From NCBI GenBank assembly GCA_903995115.1, contig LR877171.1, positions 195,001 through 259,000 of the forward strand: 64,000 nucleotides of DNA. The letters run 5' to 3'. Source of the DNA: Angomonas deanei (taxonomy: Eukaryota; Euglenozoa; Kinetoplastea; Trypanosomatida; Trypanosomatidae). Below are positions 1-9,171 of this stretch, piece by piece. The position numbers and the translations under genes are program-made. How positions within the stretch are numbered: the stretch's first letter is position 1; the number at the start of each line of letters is the position of its first letter. The notes under the pieces were generated by a model. That model did not search any database. It worked only from the letters and a program-made list of their open reading frames with translations, and had not been told where the DNA came from.

Positions 1-3000
1 CTTCCCCGAACGCAGTGAAGCGAGCAGGGAACGCACACGCCGTCCAACGCGGGAGCAGCATAGCTGGGGTGGAATGAATAGAGAGCTGGTCAGTGGTGGC
101 GTCCATAAAGACGCACACTCTCATGTGATGTGGGTGGTTTCGTCTTGTCGCCGTGCTTCGTTGCCTTTTGGTTTGATTCGCACAAACTCGGCATCCGCAC
201 GGCGTTTCGACTCCCCTTCTGAAAATTCGCAGCGCATCCAGTAAAAGACGCGCCGCAGAGAAGTGTGACGGAAAAGTGTAGTCGCAGGAATTCCTTCCTG
301 TTTTCCTCTTTTCTCTAAAACACGATTTGCGCCAGATATTTTGTGCAGCCCGGGTAAGAAACAGGCTTTTCGTCGCCCTAGACCCCTCTACAGAGAATTT
401 CTTCGACACCCCAGCCCTAGCAAAGATTACACTGGAAATCGCTCTGTCCCCCGGCGAGAGGGATTTTGGCCCTCCCCCCATGGGGGGCCCCCGGAAAAAA
501 GGAAAAACGGCCAAGTCCAAGAAAAAAAGTCAACCCCTAAAAAACGGTCAAACCACGCTCAAAATGAAAAATACGCTACTGTAACGTACGTACAACACTG
601 TTCTAAATCAAATGCCCCACCTGGTTTGCCAAAAAAAATTACTTTTCACGGTCAAACCGGCCGCGCCCCACTCCCGCAACCAAGGGGGGGAAATCCGCCC
701 CCACCGCCCCAAAGACCAAAACCAAGAAAAAACGGAAAAACACACTCAAACCAAACTCTAAATGAAATTCTACTAAGGGGAAAGCTTTTATGACGTTTGA
801 ATACATAAATAAAAGTTGTTTGATCATCAAAAATGATGCCTTTTTACGTTGAAAACAAGATTTCCCCCCGCCAGCCCAAGAACACCGCACCAGGGCTAAA
901 ACGGACGCCACCAAGGGGGAAAAGCAACCAACGCATGGACAGAGACAGACCACAACGTGGGCAAACTAGAAAATAAATGCGTAATAATACTTATTAACTA
1001 CTTTGACGGATGGAAAGTCAGTTTAACGACTGCAAGCACCACATTTTACTCCCTGGTGGGTCTGGGGGGAGTGGGCGGGACCAGCCGACCACCAGGAGAA
1101 CGAAACCACCGCGCGCCAAGCTGCGAAAACAGGACTTCTGCCGGAAATAATAAAGAGAAACGAACAGAAATCAATACCATGTAAGCAAAATGACAATTCG
1201 TTTATCAAAATAAACACTTTTGGCCAGTACAACGCGACTTCCCCATCCGCGGCCGTGCCGGGCGGGCCCCTGGGGGCGAAACGGGCCAAAAACACCGGGG
1301 GCGCGGAAAACGAAGACCGGATCCCGCCGGGCGCTGGGAACCGTGCGCAAAACGAGTTGCGCATAACAAAAATAATACATAGATGACTGCCATATGTCTC
1401 CGGGAGAAGTGATCGTCTGCAGAAATCGGCACCTCACGCCACGGGGCAGCGCCGTTGGGCACCGCGGTCCAGAAAAAAAGATCCGGCACGACCAAGACGA
1501 CCGAAACGGGGCGCACCAAGTAAAAATCCACTTGAATTAACCTCAAATAGTAGATATATGGTTTTAAAACACTCTTGGATGACGAGCCAAGCAAAGGCGG
1601 TGGTTTAGTTTTCTGTAACGGCAGTCTTTGGGGGGAAAGGGGGGAATCCGCCGCCAACGGAGGGTCGCCGGGACGGGGCGGGGGACGGCGGGAAAGAAAC
1701 CAGCGCACACGGTGGCAACGCGCGACCGCGGAGCATGAAAAGACCAAAAAACAGAAGGAACGGCAATGAAAACCGATTCAACCGTTAGAATAAAAATTCC
1801 ACACGGAAGAAGGATTCCCCCCGCTTCTCGACTGGTCTTCGGCGGGCAAAAGCCAGAAAAAGAAACACTGTTACCCGCCACGCGGTTAAAAAGAGCCGTC
1901 GACTCACGAACAACAGACAAAAGACACCGAATGTTAGAAATTACACTGCTTGTAGAAAACGTTTAGAGAAACTGAGTACTTTTCAAGAAATCGTCCGGCT
2001 TTCCCCGCCCACGGCCCATGGGGGGTCCGCGGGGGGCGAGGTGGCCGAATCAGGGAAAGGAAGGGAAACCACCGATCAGACGGCACCAAAAGCCAACCAA
2101 AATACCGAAACGCAGGCACAGGCACCGGAATTTAAAGCACAACAGCTTATCACAACCTCCCTGGAGAGGCGTCACCGCACAGCAGCTGCGCCCCGCGTCC
2201 GCCTCTCCTGGGCGCCACGACGCAGAAAAGAAAAAACCGCCAGCGATCCGAACGGAAGGAAAGAAACAACCCCGCTCGTGGCCCACCAGTCAGTAACATT
2301 AAAGCACCAACCACTTGAAGAACGTAGAATTGAGGAGCAAAGTTTTTTTCAACGGGACCGACCCGGCGAGGGGAGCCTCGGTCGATTCCAACTGGGGAAA
2401 GGGGTCGTGGCGATTTTGGGGGGAGAACACCAACCGCGGGGGCGGAATCCCGCAGGTAAACCGGACGGGAAGCAAAAGCCAGGGAGGGCGGCGGAAGAAA
2501 ACATTCCACTCATAGGGAAGAGCGGTTCGGAGCTTGGCCCGTCGCGACCCAAGACCTTCGGCGGGCGATCCGCTCAGGGGGAAAACGCCTCAGAAAACAA
2601 GGCGGGGGACGGGCGCGTCTCCTCCCTCCCCGCCCTTCGGAGCGCGGGGCGTGACCATCGCATCCAAGCCCCCGAAAGGTTCACGGTGATGAAAGACGGG
2701 GGACCGGCCACCTCCGAAAACCAATAAGGATGCCCTTCCTCTGTGTCAAGTGCGCGCCCTCGACCAGAAGGGGTCCCCGAGCGAGACGTTCCTGTTTAGT
2801 GGCCGGGCGGCGGCGCCTTTCCAGCCCCGTCAGGTTTCGCCGGGGCGCGGTCGCCCGGCGAAAACCCCCGCGGCCACGAAGGGGAACCAAGGATTTAGGC
2901 GGCTGGTTTTTCTGAACGCCGAAGGGGCCTGTCAGCCGCCCCGGCTCGGAAAGCTTTTCCCGAGCGCCCCGCCCGAAGTCTCTTTTTCAGCCCCCGCGTT

Positions 3001-3040
3001 TTGCGGGAGCGGGGCGAGGGGCAAATGGACCAATGCCTGT

Positions 3041-3069
3041 GGGCGGGGCTCCGGGTGGGGGAAAGGGGG
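3041..3069 (+). other. G-quadruplex-type motif
   Basis: Five G runs of 3 to 5 separated by loops of 1 to 4 bases (C, CTCC, T, AAA) fit the usual G3+N1-7 pattern on the plus strand. It sits in the most GC-rich part of the upstream region. Function is unknown; in kinetoplastids such motifs have been discussed at transcription boundaries. Confidence 0.5.
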
Positions 3070-3526
3070 TCGGTACCGGGCGGGATGGCAGCGCGACGGG
3101 GGGAAGGATACACGAAACACCCGGAAGAATAACCCCGCAAGGGGTTGCGGGGACGGCCACTTCCGCCAACGCCCCGGATCGGGGGCGGGTCGGGGGGACG
3201 TGTTTCGCGGCGCTTTCGGGCCGGGGGTCGCGGCGTCCCGAGCCCGGACTGCGCGGGGCCCCGGCCGAGGGGCGGAAAGAGAGTTTCCGCTGTTCCAAGA
3301 TCCCGAGCCAGCGTCCCCCACCGCGTTTCACTCGTATCGCCGCCCTGGCCCCGCCACCATGGGTTTTCGGACAGCCGCCGGCAGCCGCAGCGCCCCAAGC
3401 GGGAGGCGGCGTTCCTCCCACCCAAACTTTGTCAGCAAAGGAAGGGTGCGGGGGACCGGGCGCGCTCCGCGAAAAGCCCTCTCACGGTTGGTAGCGTCGA
3501 TTCCTGCCCGCTAAGTGACGCGCCAA

Positions 3527-3562
3527 AAAAGACCCCACAGTCATCCCGCGGTGGGGCGTTTT
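3527..3562. repeat. A-flanked GC hairpin
   Basis: Arms 3527-3538 and 3551-3562 pair at 10 of 12 positions around a 12-base loop, with A-rich and T-rich outer ends. It resembles an intrinsic terminator in shape, but in a eukaryote this is only an inverted repeat near the edge of the duplicated gene fragment. Confidence 0.35.
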
Positions 3563-3712
3563 GCTTTGCGTGGGGGGTCTCCCCGGCGCCCCGCCTTTGG
3601 TGTGTCGGAGGCTAGTTCTTTCCTTTGTTCCGACGCCGCTCTGCGCGCTTTCCGCCGCCGGGGGCGTTCGGTGTATAGCCGGACGCCGGAACGCTAGCGA
3701 GCGGTCCGCCCA

Positions 3713-4370
3713 AGCAGGTCGCACGCCCTTCCCCACAGCGTCGTGGACAGAATGAGGAGCAGCGAGGACTTCTCCATGATTTTCAGCACGTGTAGGAGAA
3801 CAGTTTGGGTGCCCGTGTCGTGCACGCAGGTTTCTCCAATCAGAACCGCAGCGGCCAGATCGTTCGGGTCCGCCAAAAGCCCGCCCGTCTGTTGTTGTTT
3901 CTGCTCCAAGAGTCGGCACGTCGTCAGCGAAACGCCGGCGGTGGCCTCCGCTGAGGACAGGCAGCACACCGTGGAAAAAATCACCGCCATCTGTGGCAGG
4001 CTCGCAGGGACGGCGCTGCGGGCAGCTCTGGTGGCAGAAACGGTGTCCGCAACGTACTGGCGCAGCCGCTGGTGCAGCACGCCGCCGCTCGGCGCATGCG
4101 AGGGGGGAGCGGGCTCCCGATCCTTCCGGCGCGGCCACAGCGTGCTCAGCAGCGATGGGTTTGTCTTCGCCCTCTGCGACTCGTATCGGGCTATGCGGTC
4201 GGTGGCGTGGCAGAGCCGCACCAGCTCCTGGGAATCGGCCGGGTGGTCCTCGTCCACGTCCGCGAGGGCGCCTATAGCCGCCTCGACAAGTGTGTGCTCC
4301 TTTTCGCGCAGCACCACGGGATCCACCCTCAACCACTTCGACTCCTGGTTCTTTTCCGTGCTTCTGTCCC
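3713..4370 (-). pseudogene. Inverted truncated copy of the 14980-16842 gene
   Basis: These 658 bases are the reverse complement of 15614-16271, matching base for base in length with no gaps and only a handful of substitutions. About four change an amino acid in the shared frame: Gly to Ser, Arg to Cys, Val to Ala and Pro to Leu. The copy holds only an internal third of the parent protein, with neither its start nor its end, so it is a fragment and not a gene. Similarity stops abruptly at both ends, at AGCAGGTCGC (3713) and at CTTCTGTCCC (4370), without obvious target-site repeats. The frame is still open across the fragment. The near identity means the copy is recent or is kept alike by gene conversion with its parent 11 kb away. 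Confidence 0.9.
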
Positions 4371-4765
4371 CCTTGATGGGGGCCGTGTCGTGCCTCGGTG
4401 CCGCCCGCCGGAGCGAACGGCGTGTTTTGCGGCCCTGTGTCCTTCCCCTCGGGCCACCGGAGTCTCTGGGGCTAGCGTGGCGTGTTCCTTTTGTTTGCGG
4501 CGTCCCCGTCGTCCGGCGGCGCCCTTCGGGAAAGCGGGGGGGGGGGCGTCCGGCATGGGTTCCTCGGCGCGCTCATTTTGCCCCCCCTGGTGGCCCCGGT
4601 GATGTTCGAGCCGATGTTCCGCCAATTTTTTTTTCCCTGCTGTGGTTATTGTGCTGAACCAAACTGTTGCGTTCACTTTTTTGCCTCCCCCTTTTTTTTT
4701 CCTTTTTTTCGCTACGTCGCGCGGCTTAGTTCATTTGAAGCTCCACTTAACGTGCGCTTAAATAT
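4371..4765 (+). promoter_or_regulatory. GC-rich leader with G11 run and spliced-leader acceptor
   Basis: This is the last stretch before the plus-strand gene block. It contains a run of 11 G at 4536-4546 and then, from about 4677 to 4720, a long pyrimidine tract ending in an AG at 4728-4729. That is the expected trans-splicing acceptor for the first gene and leaves a leader of about 36 bases before the ATG at 4766. No protein-coding gene is supported here. Confidence 0.6.
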
Positions 4766-5485
4766 ATGCCCGTCATAAAAGGAAAGAAAGCAAAATCCAA
4801 AAAGGCAAAGAAGCCGAAGGTTGTCCCGGACCCCGATGAAAAGTTTAAACAGACGCTGGACACCGAGATGTACGTGCCAAAAAGAACGAGAGAAAGAAAT
4901 GACGATGAGCTCTCACAGCGAGTGAATTCTGTGTTTAACCTGTATACTTCCGAAGAGACTCAAAGTGATCCTAACGTCGTTCCCATGATAAAGATCGCCC
5001 CCATTGTAAGGTCGTTAGGACTTTGCCCGACCAACGACCAGCTGAAACTTATTTCAACGATGGCAGCGAAGGGTGACAACGGGGCTGCCTACGTTGAGAG
5101 AAAGGTGCTTGAGGCTGTGTTACTAGACATACTTCGAACTAGAATCCTCAACTACAACCCACAAGTGCTGTCTGCTCCGCATCCGAACTTCCCCGAAAGG
5201 TTTTCTTCCGTTGTCTATACCGCGGAGGAGAAGCACATTGCCGCCACTTTTGATTCATTATGGAAGACTTGTGGCAGCTGTGTCACCACTTCCGAGGGAG
5301 GAGACCTTCGGTATATTGACGCCAAGGAACTGCAAAAAGTTGCTCTGGATAGCCCTGAACTGATAACCGGGGAGAATGAGTTCACACAACAGGAAATTGA
5401 AGATTTTCTGCTCACTTTCACAAGTAGTGATTCAAACGTGATACGAGAGGACACATTCCTCCTCTTGATGCTCGATGTAAAGTAG
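4766..5485 (+). CDS. DRC8/EFCAB2-like calmodulin-fold axonemal protein (putative)
   Basis: The 239-residue product begins with a Lys-rich tail (residues 3-20), followed by two halves of EF-hand character. The first, RVNSVFNLYTSEETQSDPNV, is followed by VRSLGLCPTNDQLKLI, which has the spacing of a calmodulin-type helix pair. The second lies near the C-terminus (FTSSDSNVIREDTFLLLMLD). The calcium-binding loops lack the usual DxDxDG residues, so calcium binding is doubtful. This pattern fits dynein regulatory complex subunit 8 (EFCAB2), a calmodulin-fold part of the nexin link between flagellar doublets, but any degenerate EF-hand axonemal protein is possible. The ATG is the first after a strong pyrimidine tract and AG at 4728-4729. 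It is the first gene of the plus-strand block. Confidence 0.5.
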   Translation: MPVIKGKKAKSKKAKKPKVVPDPDEKFKQTLDTEMYVPKRTRERNDDELSQRVNSVFNLYTSEETQSDPNVVPMIKIAPIVRSLGLCPTNDQLKLISTMAAKGDNGAAYVERKVLEAVLLDILRTRILNYNPQVLSAPHPNFPERFSSVVYTAEEKHIAATFDSLWKTCGSCVTTSEGGDLRYIDAKELQKVALDSPELITGENEFTQQEIEDFLLTFTSSDSNVIREDTFLLLMLDVK

Positions 5486-5588
5486 ATTCGTTTGTTCAAT
5501 TTCATTCGAAGCCAAGGTTTTTTTTTTTTTTGCTTATGGCTGCCAGGGCCTTGTTTCGCTCTATATGGGCTATGATTCTGTCACACGA

Positions 5589-5626
5589 CGGTCTTTTTTC
5601 ATTCTCATTTGCCCTTCATATCTTAG
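5589..5626 (+). promoter_or_regulatory. Spliced-leader acceptor that sets the CAF-1 start
   Basis: A pyrimidine-rich tract (TCTTTTTTCATTCTCATTTG and on) ends in CTTAG at 5622-5626. Splicing here removes the upstream in-frame ATG at 5565 and leaves a 37-base leader to the ATG at 5664, which I therefore take as the start of the next gene. Confidence 0.6.
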
Positions 5627-5663
5627 TCACGATAATAACAGTATTAGCCGCAAAGATTATACT

Positions 5664-7682
5664 ATGGACCAGCTAGCAGAGTTGCTCAAGTCGATGACGG
5701 ACGAGGAGGCTAAAAAAGTGCTGTCTCAATTGCCGACCTTATTAAAAGCAACGACCCAAGAATCACAAAATGCCGACGCAAAGACAGCGGACGAGTCTGC
5801 CCACGATGCATCCGCTGATAGCACCCGCGTAGAGCAAATTTTAAGCATTGACGAAGATGCCCCCTTGACGGAAGCTCTCGGCGTTCCCGAAACGTCTACG
5901 AGAGCACAGGAAAAGAAACTGAAGAGAGAACAGCAGCAGAAGGAAAAGGAACTAAAAAAGCAACAAGAGCAAAAGGAAAAAGAACTAAAGAAGGAACAGG
6001 AGCGGCGGGAAAGAGAACTGAAGAAAGAACAAGAACAGAGGGAAAGGGAACTAAAAAAAGAACAGGAACACAGAGAAAAGGAAGAGGCGCGACTCAAAAA
6101 GTTGGAAGAGAAGGAGCAACAAAAGAAGGAGCTGGAGGAGAAGCGCGCCGCCGAACGGGAGGCGCGTCTCTCGGAAAAGCTGGAAAGAGAAAATGCCCGG
6201 CTTTCCGCTAAACTCGAAAAGGAAAACCAGCGTCTCGAGGCGCAAAAAGCCGCAAATGCCTCAAAGGCACAGCCGACGGCGAGCTTGTCTGCGTTTGGAT
6301 TTGTGAGCAACACCATCAAGCTGGATGATAACAGCGATAAGTTGTTTTCACAGTTCGTTCAAGACAAGCGCATCGTTCCTGAGGCGCTTCGCTTTTGGGA
6401 AGACGGGACAACCAAAGAAGGAGCAGAAAGCGAAAATTGCGCCAAAAGCTGCCTGAGTGAGGCGTCCAACGCCCTCTTTTCCATTATGTCCGATGGACAC
6501 TTGGACAACGAGGAGTCTTCACTTCTTCACCCACTTTGCAAAGATGTTTCCATCATTGAAAAACAGAAGTTCTCTTCCTTCAACGCGATGATAGAGGCTT
6601 CCAACACGCAGCCGGCAAAGACCTCCAACCTGTGCTCTTGCGGATTTCATGCAAATAGCAAACCGTTCGATCTATTCAACGACGAACTTATTTACATAAA
6701 TTTCTCTGCCATTGGCTATGAACCCTGCCAGTCTCGACCGCCTTACTTTGGGACGTTCAACACTATCCAAAACGGCGGTCTTTCGAACGTTGAGCTTTTT
6801 CAAATGGCAAGATTTTCCTTGGATCAGGAGATGCCGCGACTGTGCAATGTCGATTATGAGTACGATTCCGGCGACGACTGGGACGTTGCGGACGGAGACG
6901 ATATCTCCAGTACTTCGACAGACGATTCGGATGGTGCTAATTCCCTCGAAAGCACGGAGTTAGATTTTATCAACGATGATGACGGCAGTGATTCCGAGGA
7001 CGGCTGGCAAAGAAAGACAATGGAGGCCAGACAACGCCGTATGAACCGGTTGAAGGGAAAAGAAAAGCTTATCCCGGCCTTCAGCGGACCGTTTGTTGGC
7101 ATCCCTTGCTCGGATCATCCACTGCGTTCCTACGATCGTCTGCAGAGAGTTACGCCACTAACCGGAGTGTTCTTCACGGCCTTGCTGGAGGCTGAAATCA
7201 GGGCCCACAACAACTTTTCGTCTTCTGGCGCGACTGCGGAGGACATTGCGTTGGGTGACGAACAGCAAAAGTTGGTTGCTGCGGCGTTAAATAATCGTCA
7301 GCGCGAAATGTCAGAGAGTGAATTAAGCGCCCTGGACCTCATCGTTAAAGCAAATGCAAAGATATCGATGAAGGGAATACTCGACGCGTTAAATCAACAG
7401 CAGCTGTGCGTGGGCGTGGCAAAATCGGAAGTTTTTCGTACTGTCAGGCGATTTTACGAAAGGAGGCACGGCATGTACATAAAACGCGACAAACCTTGGG
7501 AGCCGACGGATGAACGGCTGTTTCAGAAAAGGAAAACCGCGCGCTCCGCCAATGATCCACAAGATGGAGACGACGGTGACGATTGCGAGGAACCGACTCC
7601 GAGTGGGACCAATGCCGGGGGAGTTCAGCGGCTGGAGGATTTGCCAGCTTTCAACATGCCTGTGAGCAACACCATAGAATGA
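5664..7682 (+). CDS. Chromatin assembly factor 1 large subunit (CAF1A-type)
   Basis: This is the histone H3-H4 chaperone subunit that deposits nucleosomes behind replication forks. The 672-residue protein has the expected order of parts. Residues about 80-195 form a long K/E/R-rich charged helix (repeats of KEKELKK and RERELKKEQ), the KER DNA-binding helix of the family. About residues 350-430 carry the CAF1A signature: RPPYFGTF, then LCNVDYEYDSGDDWD, then an acidic tract (GDDISSTSTDDSDG and SLESTELDFINDDDGSDSED). About residues 550-615 form a winged-helix-like end (LIVKANAKISMKGILDAL and VFRTVRRFYERR), as in yeast Cac1. I see no clear PCNA-binding (PIP) box. An upstream in-frame ATG at 5565 would add 33 hydrophobic residues and is probably excluded by the acceptor at 5626. 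The CAF1A motif is the strongest evidence. Confidence 0.85.
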   Translation: MDQLAELLKSMTDEEAKKVLSQLPTLLKATTQESQNADAKTADESAHDASADSTRVEQILSIDEDAPLTEALGVPETSTRAQEKKLKREQQQKEKELKKQQEQKEKELKKEQERRERELKKEQEQRERELKKEQEHREKEEARLKKLEEKEQQKKELEEKRAAEREARLSEKLERENARLSAKLEKENQRLEAQKAANASKAQPTASLSAFGFVSNTIKLDDNSDKLFSQFVQDKRIVPEALRFWEDGTTKEGAESENCAKSCLSEASNALFSIMSDGHLDNEESSLLHPLCKDVSIIEKQKFSSFNAMIEASNTQPAKTSNLCSCGFHANSKPFDLFNDELIYINFSAIGYEPCQSRPPYFGTFNTIQNGGLSNVELFQMARFSLDQEMPRLCNVDYEYDSGDDWDVADGDDISSTSTDDSDGANSLESTELDFINDDDGSDSEDGWQRKTMEARQRRMNRLKGKEKLIPAFSGPFVGIPCSDHPLRSYDRLQRVTPLTGVFFTALLEAEIRAHNNFSSSGATAEDIALGDEQQKLVAAALNNRQREMSESELSALDLIVKANAKISMKGILDALNQQQLCVGVAKSEVFRTVRRFYERRHGMYIKRDKPWEPTDERLFQKRKTARSANDPQDGDDGDDCEEPTPSGTNAGGVQRLEDLPAFNMPVSNTIE

Positions 7683-7864
7683 TAAGAGTTTTTATCTTTT
7701 TTTTTTTTCCATAGAATAGCATACATGCGGAATGATAAAATATTCTTTTCTCCTTCAAACTGCACCAACGTATTTGTGCTTGTGTAGACGCCGATGACGA
7801 ATGTTGTACATCTACGTCTCTCCTTTCTCCTCAGTTTGGCAATTAGTTTTTTTTTTTTCTAGCG

Positions 7865-9028
7865 ATGGGTAACTCTCAATCTGCCGACGAAGCACGTAGT
7901 ATTATCCTGTCTGGTGATGCTCCAAAACTGCTCCCAACTTCGAGCGTTGGTGAGTCCACCGGAAAACCCATTACTTGCTCGGGGTGGATTTGTGAAGGCG
8001 GCCGCACACCCTCGGCTATCTGCAATACTTCTCTTTCTCAGATAACGGTGCTGACCCCGGGCCCCACCCAGATTCGTGTCAAAATTTACGCTGCCGGGGT
8101 TAATAACGCCGACGTGAATCATTTGAAATCGGACTTGGAAGAAAGGAAACTTCGTAGGTTGTCTGCGACAAGCGCGTGTGGCGCGGACGGAGCGGGCGTA
8201 ATTGAAAGCATCGGCTGGTCGGATCCAGGTGAATGCGATTTGAAGGTGGGGGACAGAGTGCTGTTTCTTGCGGACTTCTTTTCTGCGGAGGGCGGGACGT
8301 TTTGTCAGTATGCAGTGGTGGACCGCGATATTGTCTCCAAAATACCTCCTCAAGCGGAGTCAACTCTTTCGTTTCCGGAGGCAGGCGCTCTCCCCACGGC
8401 CGGGGGAACAGCCTTCGTTGCACTGTTTGACAAGCTACGCATTCAGAGCGGGCAGAGTATTTTCATTTCGGACGCAACCACGGACATCGGATCCGTAGCG
8501 GTACAATTGGCTCATTTTTACGGTTTACACGTCTTTGCGTCCGGACCCAAAAGTGATCTCGGTTTTGTGAAGCAACTGGGCGCAGACACGGCCCTCGACC
8601 AGAATAGTAACACTTTGGTAAAATGCATCCTTGAGGAGTCAAACAACTATGGCGTTGATTTTGTACTGGAATGCGGCGACGCGGCGCTCGCCGAGGAGCA
8701 CTCACAGGTGCTCCGACAGGGAGGGTCCATTTGCCTAGTTTCGGGTCTGCTGAAGCCCAGCTGTGATCTGTGCGTCAGAAACCAGTATTCCATCCATTAT
8801 GTTTCTGTGCACTCGATGCTTCACACGGCCCTCGCCAAGGCGCAGCTACGCCCGCTTTTAGACCTTTTAGTACAACTGCACATGGAAGGGGCTTTCCGTT
8901 TCCCGAATCTTGTCCAAGTTCCCCTGGCGAGGGCAAACAACGCGTTAAATTTTCTGGCGAATCACCATGTTAGAGGGAAACTGGTTCTCACTGATTTCCA
9001 TGAGGGCCAGTCTTCCAGCACACCATGA
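7865..9028 (+). CDS. Zinc-independent MDR / quinone oxidoreductase-like protein, possibly N-myristoylated
   Basis: The 387-residue product is a medium-chain dehydrogenase/reductase. The GroES-like half includes RVKIYAAGVNNADVNHL, ACGADGAGVIESIG and DLKVGDRVLF. The Rossmann half includes GTAFVALFDKLRIQSGQSIF, SDATTDIGSVAVQLAHFYG and a C-terminal closing motif ANNALNFLANHHVRGKLVL. Zinc-ligand patterns of alcohol dehydrogenases are absent, as in the zeta-crystallin/QOR branch. The glycine-rich NADPH loop (usually AAGGVG) reads SDATTDIGS, so cofactor binding may be altered. The N-terminus MGNSQS fits an N-myristoylation signal (Gly2, Ser6), which would tether the protein to membranes. A T-rich tract ends in CTAG two bases before the ATG, with another CAG at 7834. 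The next gene is a diverged paralogue. Confidence 0.75.
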   Translation: MGNSQSADEARSIILSGDAPKLLPTSSVGESTGKPITCSGWICEGGRTPSAICNTSLSQITVLTPGPTQIRVKIYAAGVNNADVNHLKSDLEERKLRRLSATSACGADGAGVIESIGWSDPGECDLKVGDRVLFLADFFSAEGGTFCQYAVVDRDIVSKIPPQAESTLSFPEAGALPTAGGTAFVALFDKLRIQSGQSIFISDATTDIGSVAVQLAHFYGLHVFASGPKSDLGFVKQLGADTALDQNSNTLVKCILEESNNYGVDFVLECGDAALAEEHSQVLRQGGSICLVSGLLKPSCDLCVRNQYSIHYVSVHSMLHTALAKAQLRPLLDLLVQLHMEGAFRFPNLVQVPLARANNALNFLANHHVRGKLVLTDFHEGQSSSTP

Positions 9029-9127
9029 TTTTTGTATTGTCGCAGATTTTATTTCTCAATCGGTTACCGTTATTCGTGTGTTTAGCCTGTTTTTCTCTAC
9101 CAAAAAGGAATCCTCCATTTGCCGTTT

Positions 9128-9164
9128 CACTTTTCTTTATCTCCCTTCTTTTTCCCCCTAACAG
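9128..9164 (+). promoter_or_regulatory. Spliced-leader acceptor before the second MDR gene
   Basis: The tract CTTTATCTCCCTTCTTTTTC runs on to CCCCTAACAG, whose AG is at 9163-9164, seven bases before the ATG at 9172. It is a textbook trypanosomatid acceptor and rules out the upstream in-frame ATG at 9025, which would overlap the previous stop codon and add a spurious hydrophobic leader. Confidence 0.75.
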
Positions 9165-9171
9165 CAGAGAG

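Larger units (their letters stand above)
1..3712. other. GC-rich non-coding region with ~190-bp compositional wave
   Basis: No convincing gene is seen. Many reading frames are open on both strands, but that is expected from the high GC content; none shows a recognisable domain and they overlap one another. AT-rich patches centred near 595, 800, 1000, 1185, 1380, 1550, 1780, 1955, 2140, 2325, 2510 and 2720 alternate with G/C-rich patches, a mean spacing of about 193 bp. GC patches share loose wording (runs of G followed by GGAATCCGCC-like or CCCATGGGGGG-like strings), suggesting a heavily decayed tandem repeat or a nucleosome-phasing sequence. From about 2740 to 3500 the region is GC-rich throughout. 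It lies upstream of the plus-strand gene block, so it may be a transcription start region, a centromere-like region or a subtelomere; the sequence alone does not decide. Confidence 0.55.

Noticed and set aside
3527-3562. Terminator-like hairpin as a sign of bacterial DNA
   Set aside because: A single imperfect hairpin in a GC-rich region; all recognisable genes around are kinetoplastid in style.
327-3700. Many overlapping open frames on both strands in the GC-rich start of the window
   Set aside because: All are Pro/Arg/Gly-rich, overlap in several frames and show no domain or acceptor; high GC removes stop codons by chance.
5565-5663. Upstream in-frame ATG for the CAF-1 gene
   Set aside because: A strong pyrimidine tract and AG at 5589-5626 lies between it and the ATG at 5664, and the added residues are not typical of the family.
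5726-6319. Ser/Phe/Cys-rich antisense frame over the CAF-1 gene
   Set aside because: It is the complement of the Lys/Glu-rich helix, a known artefact.
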